64,000 nucleotides of DNA from contig NW_015622546.1 in the NCBI RefSeq assembly GCF_000835495.1, positions 3,776,955 through 3,840,954 of the forward strand, read 5' to 3'. The notes beneath the pieces are model-generated. The model did no database searches. It saw nothing but the letters and a program-made list of their open reading frames with translations, and had not been told where the DNA came from. A program made the position numbers and the translations under genes. How positions within the stretch are numbered: position 1 is the stretch's first letter; each line of letters starts with the position of its first letter. Source of the DNA: Cladophialophora immunda. Taxonomy: Eukaryota; Ascomycota; Eurotiomycetes; Chaetothyriales; Herpotrichiellaceae. This document shows, in pieces, positions 33,546-43,700 of the stretch.

Positions 33546-34483
33546 GCGAGGTCAAGCCCGGTGCGGAGATATAGGGGAGGGAGGCCTTTGCATGGGCTTC
33601 AATCTGCCCGAGGCTCTCCTGGGGCCTTCAGATGGTGGGCTAATGCGCCCCTTTTTTCCGGCCGAGATCGCATTGAGCTCAAAATGCGAGGGACCCAATA
33701 TCCTCGAACGGCGTGGAGGGTGAAGATTTTGAGGAAACACTCGACTCTCAACACAAAAAGCCTGATTAGTGTACACAAGTTCGAGAATCAAAAAGGGACG
33801 AGATAGGTTCGTGTACAATTACATACATACCATACATGTATACATGCATGTTCATGGGAAACCATGACCACACAACCAGACATATTCGAACACACACACG
33901 CACAGCAAAGGCGTGGATCGCTCGTCCCCTTGAGCGGTCCAGGACGCACATCCCGTACAATGCATGGACCGCGCAATGCGCTCACCGTGCTTGAGGAGCC
34001 TCTGCTCGAAAGAGGAAGACTCACCTCCCCCTCTGTCTCTCTCTTTCCATCGCCGCTGGGACTTGCGCTGTATGTAGACATACGGCAGGCTAGACACGGG
34101 GCAAAGCACGGAAGGTAGCCTGTTGCGGTTCTCGTCGTACTTGTTCTGTACCTTTCGCTTTGTACTACCCTTCGCTCGTTATCAAGACGGTGCACAGGAC
34201 AGCATGATAGATCTGGACGAACCCTCACTCCAAACAACACAACTGGGAAATGGGAGTTCTTGCCGGGAGGATGTATAATATATTCATCTATCACTCTTGA
34301 AGTGGCCATTGATTTCAACCTTGTATCATGCACTCTACCTCCACTTCAAAGACCAAAGATCATTGCTCTCAGCTGGCAAGTCTTTTGGAAAATCATTTGC
34401 TGCAAGTCGATCGTCGAGACAGATCTAGCCCTGAACCACTCCGCGTACTTGCGTTTTTTCATCTTCTCTAAGTGACTTCTTGC
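33546..34483. other. Convergent 3' intergenic region
   Basis: It holds the 3' flanks of the AIM18-like and glutaredoxin genes. A TACATACATACC... ACATGTATACATGCATG alternating stretch is near 33820-33850. Open frames here lack any family signature. Confidence 0.5.
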
Positions 34484-34877
34484 TTAAAGAGCACCAGCAG
34501 CGCTCAACAAATCGTTAAGTTGGCCTCTCTTGGCCTGCAAATCCGAGTTGCCTCCAATGTGCTTGTGGTCGATGAAGATGTTGGGGACACTGCGCTGGCC
34601 GGTGATCTCTTCGAGAGCGTCTTGAAGTGCGGCGCCATCGTCTAGACAAGAAAAGTCAGTAACTCCGCATAAGAAAATGTAGTCCATGCGCCATTGGAGA
34701 GCGCAGAAAATCAGAAAGGAACATACCAATTTCATCCAGCTCGAGCAAATAGTATTTGGCGTGCAGCTCATTCAGCAGCGTCTTGGATGCCCGACAGTAT
34801 GGGCAGTAACTCTTGGAGAAGACCACGACGGGGTTCTCGTCGATGATCTGCTGGGCCTTTTGTTTGGCGGCGGACAT
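34484..34877 (-). CDS. Dithiol glutaredoxin
   Basis: Two exons, 34727-34877 and 34484-34641, give 102 residues, the usual glutaredoxin length. The active site CPYC is at 25-28 in VVFSKSYCPYCRASK. The glutathione-binding TVP-type segment appears as SVPNIFIDHKHIGGNSDL, with the cis-Pro and GG(N/C)xD elements. The 85-bp intron splits Asp in ELDEIDDG. Such enzymes reduce protein disulfides and glutathione mixed disulfides in the cytosol. No clear targeting sequence precedes the ATG. The short C-terminal tail (LLSAAGAL) is typical. Confidence 0.95.
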
Positions 34878-35968
34878 GGCGGCGGGTGATACTGACGGCG
34901 CGCTGAAAAAGGTGCGGACGATGGTGCGGAACGGGGAGAAGATTGAGGAAGCTATTGTGGCGGTATTTGATATGTTCTGGGAGTGTCTGGTCTAAAAGAT
35001 GTTTCTTTGGAAGTGAGGGCGGCAGAAGGAGGGGGGGACTATTATATGATAAAACCCCAGGGAGGACTGCCGCACGGTCTGGATGCTCAGGCTTCTGGCG
35101 TTTTCGGAGAGGATTACCAATTGGAGAAAGGACCGCGATTGCGAAATCAGCGCAGGGGAGTCAACGAGAGGCTGTGTGGGAAAGAGATCTATTTGGGATA
35201 TGCAGATTGACAAATCTTGGAGGGCGATGACGATGATGGAAGCAAGCAGCAGGAGGAGCAGGGCAGGCGGGGGGCCAATTTGTTGCCGGCGAGATTGTAT
35301 GGCGGATGGAGGAGGAGGATGCGGCGATCAGTCATCACGGCAAGACAAATCCCGGCAACCCCAATGCGGTTAGATGCCACAGCGTCTAAAACCGGCAGCA
35401 CATCGTCATCCCTGTTGGTCGCTACGAGGCTGCGCCAATTCTCATACCAACCACCAGACCAGAAGGGGTGCTCTGATATCGACTTTTGATGCTTGTACAC
35501 AGGGTATCTGCCTTTGACACGTTCAAACCGAGACAATCGGGTCGACCACGATGGCCAATGCCAGAGACATGTGGTGCGCAGGACTCTCGATCGATCTTCC
35601 CTTTCGAGAGTTGACCTCGCCTCGTCTATGCCCTCCACCCGGCTGGAACCCAGTCTCCCCTCTCCTGTCTCTGCTATCGAAAAAAGGGGCCTGGAAAATG
35701 GTCAAAAGCCTGCTTTCGCTCCTTTGCAGCTCTTCGCCAACACCCTCTCACCCAAGAATCTCCCAGCGAACACCCGACGATGGAAAAAAAATATCGGATC
35801 ACTCCCGCTAAAATTGCAATCATGGAAACAGCAAGCAAAGGCCACACACTCACAACCCCCCCTCCCCCACCCCCCCGGGCCAACAGTCCCTGGCACAAAT
35901 GAAAATCAAGCCTATGTCTTGTGAATGTGTACAGAAGAAAGCTGTAGTACCGTTTCTGGCCTTTTTCC
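34878..35968. other. Intergenic region: glutaredoxin promoter and TeaR-like 3' flank
   Basis: No supported gene. It contains purine-rich stretches near 35215-35325 and a C-run near 35850-35877. The distal part should be the 3' untranslated region of the TeaR-like gene. Confidence 0.5.
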
Positions 35969-37702
35969 TCACATGACAACACAGCACCCGCAACCCTTCA
36001 CCTTCACCTTCTCCTCCATATCATCTTGTTGCACCCGCTGCACCTGCATCCTGGTGTTCGGCTGAGTGGGCACGGATGTGATACTTCCCATTCCGGTGCT
36101 TTGCACGGGATTCGGTACTCGAGGCATCGTACTGTATCCGCCATTTATGCTTCCCCCCGTACTAGGTCTCATGCTACCCGCCCCAGAGTTCCTGACATTA
36201 GGCCCGGGTTTGAGAGGCCAGGCACTTCCCCCATCTGCGCCGTCAGTCTCCTTTTCGCCCAGCTGCGCCGACTGGGGAATGATCGGTGAAGGCGACTTCA
36301 CCTGCCCATTGCCCGTATGAATCGCCAGAGGCGAAAAGTTCCGATCATATGTGCTCGGGACCGCGCCTTGGTCTTCCCACTGTGCTTGTTGCTGTCTGCG
36401 AGCGTGCGTGGGGATGATTTGCTCCTCGGGAGGGAGCCTTGGATCTGGTTTGTACATGGTGGCGAGCCACGGCGGATCTCCTTCTGGCCGGTTCACTGCT
36501 GTCCGAGGTCGATCGAGTTCTCCTGATCTCGTTCCCGGGCGTTGGTTTGTGGATGGTGTTGCGCCGGGTTTGGCGTTAGTGGAAGGTTTCCTTGTGGTGG
36601 CAGATGTCTTACGGCCAGCCGACGTGCCTGGGGGGGAGCCTTGGGCTGTCTTGGGTCGATTCTTGGTGGGAGATGATGTTTTGGAGGTTAGCTGTTTGTT
36701 GGGAACAGGTGTCGTGAGTAATGCAGAATCGCCTTCGTCCTGCATCGTCTGGCTCCCTATGCTTCCCTTTCTGATCCTGGTCTTGAAGACAGGTATACCA
36801 TCTTCGGGACTCATACTGTTACTAATAGTACGTTTCCTGACCAGCGGGGTGTCTCGCTCGATTGTTTGTTGCGGTATGGGTAGAGGACTCGATGTCAACA
36901 CTGGTATTTTGGAACCGGATTTCCTTAGCGTAGGACTCAAGTATAGTTGAGACGACGCGTTCTCGGCCGCAATCTCCTCCGGGGTGCGGAAATCCCAGTT
37001 TGCTCTTTCGTCCTCTTCCGCTTCTGGTAGAGGCTCAGGCAGTCGTGTTTTCGTCTCCTCGGACTCCACTCTGCGATATTCGGACGTGTTGCGGTCCTCG
37101 CTGCGTCGACCTCGACTGGTGTCCCTTTGCGCACCCTTGGTCACGGTCCTCCTCGCCTTGGCCAGGTTGATACCGGCCGCTTGCAATTCCTCGCTTTCGA
37201 TCTTGGCCAACTTGTCCCGATGAATCCAGCCCTCCGGATCATCGTCGGAGGGCCGGTACATGTTCTCGGGAATATCATTGTCGGCGTGGTTTTGGCTGAC
37301 ATTACCGCTGCTCGGGTTGCTCTTGTATAGATCAAGCAAGCTGTCCGACTCACTTCCACTCCGTATCAGACTGGTGTCCCGCTGGCCCAACTCTTCAACT
37401 CTGCTATGCGGAGCCGGTCGTCCATTGACGCCAGTGCTGTCTTTGCGGTTCGGTGCCAGTGCGGATAACGGTGCACGCGTGGATCCTGAAGAGTTCTGGC
37501 GCAGCCCTCCTGGGCGAGATTTGTTTGCAGTCGTGTTCTGGCGTGTCATTTGTGTCAGTATTGTCAAAGCCCATGCATGTAGCGTGTAACCCTGCCCAGG
37601 GCGCGGACTCACCTCTTGACTGGCGGAACCCACTGCATCGTACGGCGGCCTGGCCCCATTAACGACCATAGTCGAAGGTCCTGCAGTTGCTATGCCCGCC
37701 AT
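35969..37702 (-). CDS. TeaR-like prenylated cell-end protein (Mod5 type)
   Basis: Exons 37613-37702 and 35969-37537 give 552 residues. The 75-bp intron (GTGAGT donor, ACTGAC branch, GCCAG acceptor) has no stop and is a multiple of three, so it is easily misread as coding. The protein is almost entirely disordered and Ser/Pro/Thr/Arg-rich. One conserved-looking segment reads PEGWIHRDKLAKIESEELQ, and another is WDFRTPEEIAAENASSQLYLSPTLRKSGSKIP. The C-terminus is a Lys-rich stretch and a CGCCVVM ending, a CAAX box (CVVM) predicting farnesylation. This fits TeaR of Aspergillus and Mod5 of fission yeast, membrane anchors for the Tea1/TeaA microtubule-delivered polarity marker at hyphal tips. The assignment rests on the CAAX end and the PEGWIHRDKLAKIE block. 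Confidence 0.8.
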   Translation of the reverse strand: MAGIATAGPSTMVVNGARPPYDAVGSASQEVSPRPGQGYTLHAWALTILTQMTRQNTTANKSRPGGLRQNSSGSTRAPLSALAPNRKDSTGVNGRPAPHSRVEELGQRDTSLIRSGSESDSLLDLYKSNPSSGNVSQNHADNDIPENMYRPSDDDPEGWIHRDKLAKIESEELQAAGINLAKARRTVTKGAQRDTSRGRRSEDRNTSEYRRVESEETKTRLPEPLPEAEEDERANWDFRTPEEIAAENASSQLYLSPTLRKSGSKIPVLTSSPLPIPQQTIERDTPLVRKRTISNSMSPEDGIPVFKTRIRKGSIGSQTMQDEGDSALLTTPVPNKQLTSKTSSPTKNRPKTAQGSPPGTSAGRKTSATTRKPSTNAKPGATPSTNQRPGTRSGELDRPRTAVNRPEGDPPWLATMYKPDPRLPPEEQIIPTHARRQQQAQWEDQGAVPSTYDRNFSPLAIHTGNGQVKSPSPIIPQSAQLGEKETDGADGGSAWPLKPGPNVRNSGAGSMRPSTGGSINGGYSTMPRVPNPVQSTGMGSITSVPTQPNTRMQVQRVQQDDMEEKVKVKGCGCCVVM

Positions 37703-38781
37703 CAGCAGTATTAGCCACTATTGAGGTGCGCAAGTTGGGCCTCCCCTCCTCTCAGTGTCAATGCGCCATGTACAACTGCGAGACCCCGGCGCCCATGCGA
37801 ACAGACCCCTTCCCAAACAGACTCGACGGGCGCAACGTGGAACAAGCCGGAGAATAAAGTCTCGACGGGCCCTAACGTGCACGAGAGTGGGCGCGGTTCG
37901 CAGAAAGAATGCTTCGTATCGAGGGGCTTGCAGAATGGCGGTCTGCAAAGGGGGCGAGAATGCGGGATTTCAGGATCGCGGTCGAAGAGCGTGTACCGAA
38001 CGGTGATTGGAGGCCAATGCTACAATATCATGGGAAGGAAACTATGCTTTGCCTGACAAAAGGGAATAAAGAACACAATCGCTAGGACATAGGGCAGAAT
38101 TGCAGGTTTGCATGTTGCTTGGGGACCTTGATGGACGAACGTCGGGGGCGTTTTCTCGCTTAATCTGACCTCAATGCTCCATCCATGTCCCATGTCAACA
38201 AAAACGGCCACTCACTAGCCACATAAAGGGCCAGAGGCAATCTCATGAAAACACGATGTATCCAATTCCGAGAGCAAACAAGACCATATGGATTACTTTT
38301 TTTTCTATGCTCAATTTGGTTCATCATTTCGTCAATTCCCACTGGGGAATTATTTGTCATATAATACGAGCTATACAATCCGATCCTCTAAAACCCAGAC
38401 AAATTCCTTTCCTTTGTTCAAGGCTGGCGCTACACATGTGGTGGTGTAGGTTCCGATAAGTCCTGTCGACCTGGGATATATGTCTGTTTGAACCCTCCTT
38501 CAGGATGCATATTATTCGGATGCTGATCCATATGTCTCTTCATATCCATTCAACCGTGCCCTTCCCTCTCCCGCCCCATCCGGTCCCAATCGTCACCCGA
38601 CAAGCTTGTATTTAGACAAAGGCAACGAATCCAAAGATGACCATGAGTGGACTCGTTCCTGATATGTACGTGAGAGAAGGTTTGCGAAAGTTTGTCCCCA
38701 GCGGAAGGGGGTCGAGCTGAGGAATGTGTCGGTTACTGACGAGGCCCTGCCCAACAGGGCATGCAAAAAGTCATCGGCTCG
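37703..38781. other. Intergenic region: TeaR-like promoter and J-protein 3' flank
   Basis: No supported gene. The half nearest 37703 should carry the promoter of the TeaR-like gene; the other half is AT-richer and likely includes the J-protein 3' untranslated region. Confidence 0.5.
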
Positions 38782-40746
38782 TTAGTATGCATTCACCGAC
38801 GGCCGCCGTGGTGTCATTCGGGGAGCGTCGCGGAACCGAGATCGGTCATCGGGTTCGCGATACTCGTACTGTGAATATTGCGGTTCTCGACGAGGGGTTA
38901 TGTGGACTTTGTCCGTGGGATACGGTCGGGTGTATCTCGAGGGCTCTCGGTCTTCGAGGGTCTCGCCAAATGATTTCTCCCGGCCGCTGTTGTTGCGCGA
39001 GATAGGTGGCGTGTCACGGGGAGACCGTGGGGATTGTCTCTCCTCGTATCGTGCAGAATCGCTTCGTCGCATGGTAGGGGAAGGTGGGATAAAGTCCTGC
39101 ATCATGGCAGCGCCGCGAGATTTCTTGGTATCAACCCGGGGGCGCTCCGGTCTCTCCTTTCTGCGGTCAGAGTCCCGTGACGGCTCTACCACAATGGGTT
39201 CTGGGCTGTGGTGATACCTCCTGTGGGAGCGGTCGTCGTACTCGCCGTACACCTCCCGCAACCTTGGGGCTCGTCCGTAGTCATCAGCGTCAGGATCCGG
39301 ATCGACGATTTGATACTTGGTTGACGTTGTCGAAGGATATCGCGATTTGCCCGACCTAGGCGGGCTCTCTTCCCGCATCTCAGGCGTGTGCGGACTGGAA
39401 CTGCTGCCATATCCAGAGTCGTGCATTGTTGTCTCGCCATGCTTCAAGTTGGAGCCTTTGGCCGGTGCACTGTCCTTTCTCGATGACGATACTTTGGGAA
39501 TCGGTGTAGTCTGAGAACGATGCAGGCCAGGCGGGGGTCTTCGGTGGTCGCCACGATCTCGGTCCCGTTCCCGTTCCCGCTCCCGCTCTCGCTCTCGGTC
39601 ATGGTCTCGTTCACGCTCCCTTTCACGCTCCCGCGTCGTGGGTCTCGACGGGATACGCTCTTCGACATGAGCTCGGAGGTTGGACGGAGAGGTTGTAGAT
39701 TTGGTGAAAGATGGTGGAAAGTAGTCATCTGGGAGTGTCCGTCGGCCCTTGGACGACCCGGGTCTCTTTTCATTGTCCGAGCCACTCTTGCGGCCGCTGC
39801 CCTTGGACTCTCCGATCCAGTACTGATAGGCATCTGATCCATTGCGATCCAGACTAGGGCGGTTGTTCGCTTTGGCCATATAGGCCTTGCTCTCCTCGTG
39901 ATGTCGTTCCCATTTCTCATCAAAGCTCTCCTCTTCCAAGTCGCGAGACCGTTCGGCCCGTGGGCTTGGTCGAGGTCTCTCCGAAGGACGATCGAAAGCC
40001 GAGGTGGTCTTGGACCGAGATGATTTCATCGAGGGGCGAATTTCGGTGTAATCAGAATCGCTGTCTGTGCCCTCGAAGTTTGCGGGTCTCCTGGTCTGTG
40101 CCTTGTCCGTTCTTTCCCGCCTCTTCTCCTTGTCATTTCTCTTCTCGTCTGCTTTGCTGTTCCTGATCTTCTCTGCTTGAGCCTTGAACTTGCCAGCTGC
40201 CATTGCTGCAGGCATGCCAGGCCAGACACCCGTGGGTTTTCTAGATTTCTCGGAGGTCTTGGGAGGCGGGGCGGGGCGTCGTTCAAACTCGGCATACTTT
40301 CGCGAGGTTGCTCGTGGAGGTTTGTCATCATAAGGGTCGCGGTATTCATAGGAATCGCGCGGTTGGCGGACTTCCTCAAAGTAGTTTCCTTGGTCGTTGT
40401 AATCACGGGGTTGAGATGTGGCTGCTTGCGGTGCAGGCCTCATGGGATAGGTGCGAGTGGTTGTGCTCGACGGTGGCGGATCTCTCATCATGGACTCCTT
40501 TCGAAGCTCTGCTAACCGCACCTGATCATCATACCGTTGCCTGCGGGCAGGGTCGCTGAGGATCTCATAGGCCTCCTGGATCTTCTGAAATTCATCTTTG
40601 CCTTTTTCTCTCAGAGCTTCATCCTTTATTCGATCAGGGTGGTACTTGAGAGCGAGTTTCCGGTGAGCGGAGCGGATGGTAGAGAGATCAGCTTCCTTGG
40701 AAACACCCAAGGCCACATAGGGATCGGGAGGTATGGGTGAAGCCAT
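38782..40746 (-). CDS. J-domain (DnaJ) protein with long charged tail
   Basis: A single 654-residue frame. The J domain is at about 8-75 (DPYVALGVSKEADLSTIRSA, HPD at 36-38, FQKIQEAYEILSDPARRQRYDD), so it should stimulate an Hsp70. The rest lacks the Gly/Phe and zinc-finger regions of type I/II J proteins and is dominated by Arg, Asp, Ser and Pro. Around residues 370-405 is a perfect-looking alternating Arg-Glu/Arg-Asp repeat, coded by near-identical six-base units at about 39550-39640. Such RE/RD tails resemble those of RNA-processing factors, so a nuclear role is possible but unproven. No introns are evident. Confidence 0.88.
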   Translation of the reverse strand: MASPIPPDPYVALGVSKEADLSTIRSAHRKLALKYHPDRIKDEALREKGKDEFQKIQEAYEILSDPARRQRYDDQVRLAELRKESMMRDPPPSSTTTRTYPMRPAPQAATSQPRDYNDQGNYFEEVRQPRDSYEYRDPYDDKPPRATSRKYAEFERRPAPPPKTSEKSRKPTGVWPGMPAAMAAGKFKAQAEKIRNSKADEKRNDKEKRRERTDKAQTRRPANFEGTDSDSDYTEIRPSMKSSRSKTTSAFDRPSERPRPSPRAERSRDLEEESFDEKWERHHEESKAYMAKANNRPSLDRNGSDAYQYWIGESKGSGRKSGSDNEKRPGSSKGRRTLPDDYFPPSFTKSTTSPSNLRAHVEERIPSRPTTRERERERERDHDRERERERERERDRDRGDHRRPPPGLHRSQTTPIPKVSSSRKDSAPAKGSNLKHGETTMHDSGYGSSSSPHTPEMREESPPRSGKSRYPSTTSTKYQIVDPDPDADDYGRAPRLREVYGEYDDRSHRRYHHSPEPIVVEPSRDSDRRKERPERPRVDTKKSRGAAMMQDFIPPSPTMRRSDSARYEERQSPRSPRDTPPISRNNSGREKSFGETLEDREPSRYTRPYPTDKVHITPRREPQYSQYEYREPDDRSRFRDAPRMTPRRPSVNAY

Positions 40747-43700
40747 GGTCGTGTAGAATTCTGGTACAAGTGGGTGAAGGAGTGGAAATCAACCAAGGAG
40801 TGGGTTGAAGGTGGTGTTGTTGTTTTTGTACAGGGCGGTCAACAGAGGGTCGTGGCGTGCATTGTGTTGGCCTCGGTCGGTGGTCGGGGATTTTTCGAGG
40901 TGAGGTGGTTGGTGAAAATGATGGACTGGGGAATAGGGGAGATGGGTTGAAAATAATTACAATAATGATAACAATAACAATGGGAACAATGGTGAACAGG
41001 TTCCAGAGAGGTGAGGAATCAGTCGACCGTCTTTTGAGGACAAGTTCGAGTTCCCAGTCGAGGTATTTGGCGGATGCGCAGCGTTAAAGCCGCTGACGTT
41101 TGGGGACAAAAGGGGACGACGGGGGGGGAGTCAAGATCCAGCCGTGGCAGTAAAGCCAGTTAAGCCCAGCAGGAAAACAACGGCACCGAGACGGGATCCA
41201 GGCTGCCAGGGGGGTGCGCCGAGTCACGGACTACGGGGCTGTCCCGATGCGGTGGTCTGTGAGAGCGTGGTGTGTTTCTTTGTTGTTCTTCTGGCCCTGA
41301 TGGCTTGGACTCTTGCGAACGAACGACCGACCACTGCGGCGCTGCCCCTTGACCGATCGACGATGGATTGCCAGCGTTCCCGATCCGCGTGGATGATTAT
41401 GTAAAGGGGGCCGTGCTCGATGCGGCACTTTTACTGGCACCAGCGAGCGGGCTCCTGTCAACGTGTCGAAGGATGAGAGATTTGAGGGCGTGGCAGGTTG
41501 GGTTGAGATACAGGAGAACGGATGGATGAAAAGCAAACGGAGGGAAAAGAGCAGGAAGGTTTGACCAAGAGAGGGTCTGGGGTCGTGAGGGTCTGAGGGC
41601 AACAAGAGGCAAATAATGGCTACGAAGGGGGGGGGTCAGTGATGGGATGGTTATCCTGGTGGTGAATGGCTACGGGCTTCCCTGCAAGCACAACCATCCG
41701 CCGCCTTCTTTTTTCTGCTCGTGCATCTTCCAATAATGCCATTGCCGCCGTCTCGGACTCTGATGTGAGAGGAAAAGGGAAAAAAAACTCAAAAAGCCAC
41801 CCGTTTGGCAAATTCTCCGGCGAGCCGTTGGAGGGTTTGGCAGTGCTGAGAGAACGAGCAGCTGCTGAGCAGCGAGCAGCTAAGCAGCTAAGCAGCTAAG
41901 CAGTGCTGAATGCTACGGAGGGCGGAGAAGAGAGCCACCTAAACACCTAGCCGTAGCGAGCCAAAAGAAACCAGGCCGGTGGAGCCGCTGTCAGAAAAGA
42001 GGCGCGGGCTTGTTGTGTCGTCATTCGCCATTTGGCCCTCGCCGACTTCCCACCTTCTCGCCCACCCATCCATCCACCCATCCATCATCCTCGCTCTTCA
42101 TCCTGACCGGGCCCGGCCCTTGTTTGCCTCAGAAGCAACGTTGAACTTCTCTTCACCTTCCATCCATGGCACATCCCCTGATGCTCCCACCTCCCCCCCC
42201 CCGAACAATTCCGCGCCCCAGGGTTGATGCATGTTTGTCGACCATCCACTGCCTGTTCCTGCCGGTCCTGCGAAAATCCATGGTTGCCGTCGTCCTAAAA
42301 CGTGGCGTGGTGGCCTGTCGATCTCACTTCAAGGCACGAGGGGGAAGTTTGGGGACATCTGAGCGGCAGGACCATGTGGTGCCACCAGTGCCACCAGTGC
42401 CACGGCGTTTCAATACCTCCAGTACATTGCAAATGGCTATCATGACACAATCTACAGAGTTGGTCACTAGGGTGCGAATACTCGGGAGGAAAGCGATATA
42501 CGGTCAGCCCCGGCCCCAGTTAATCCATGTACGAGTGCCCCCCGTAGTGCCAGTTGGCGGCTTCTCGTCCCACGGCCCAGCGTAGGAGGGGGCATTGGAG
42601 GAGGCATAAAGATAGAACAGCAGGTGGTGAGTCTACTTGTAGGTAATGGGCATCGACTTTGGGTGTTGCTCGTTGCTCGTTGCTCGTTGCTCGTTGCTCG
42701 TTGCTCGTTCTCTTCCAGCTGACCCTGTCGCGCTCGCTCTCTGACTGCCTCGCTCATTTCTCTTCACCTACCGAGCACTCATCCTCGAGTGTCACGCTGA
42801 ATGATTCGTAGACCAGACTCCGAATGGATGTCCATCACGAACTTGCATCAGCCCGCTAGCCATCATCTGCTTGGACTTGGAGGCCCTTCGTGACGCCAGG
42901 CAACAAGCCATCGCTTCTCCAATGACTTTCATTTGACCTCCTGGTCGCCAAAACTCGCCCGCTTGCATCAGTGTGTAATGTGTCACGCTTTCACATCAGC
43001 AACGCAGACTCTACTGGCCTGGCGGTGGCATTCTTCCCCACGAAGCTCCATCTTTGATCCATGCATGTCGCTGGCCATCGTGTGCCGAACGCCAGGAACT
43101 GCGACAAAGCTTGTGACCCTGCTCTTACTCGCCCACGTCGTGCCACAAGTCACGTCTGGGGGCTCGAGGCCAAGTCATTTTCCTGGTGAGTGAGCCTGCA
43201 TGAGACTCGACGCCTCCACTTCAGAAGCTGGGCGAGATCGCATTGGACAAGTTCATCACTTTTGCCCATGGTCTCCATCGCCAGCCTATCTAGCTTACGA
43301 GGCGCAGCCCAAATCGATCCCTCACTCGTCCATGTCGCCCATGGGAAACCCAAAGCATGACCAGAGCGGTGTAAAGCCATCCCCAGGCAACTTTGCAGAT
43401 GGCCATGGTTTTCAATGCCCATTGAAGGCATCTTCGGCTCAGGTCTTGCTCAGGTGGTCTCCATTCAAACCCGTTCGATCAAAAGCGCCCAAAGATCACA
43501 ACAGCCAATCCGTGGCGCTGGGGAGCTTCTTTCTGACGGCCCCCTGGCCCCTGCGCTCCACCCATAAGCCAACCGAGCGGCCCTCCATGCGGACCGCACC
43601 CCAGACCCGGCAGAGGCCTAACAAAGTAAAGAGAAGACGTGATCCAGAATATGGGACTGGCAGTGATTGGTGGAATGCTCCCTCCCAGCTTCCATTTCTA

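Noticed and set aside
33788..34333. 181-codon minus-strand frame between AIM18-like and glutaredoxin genes
   Set aside because: Its composition is noncoding-like, and it overlaps other equally long frames in the same convergent 3' region.
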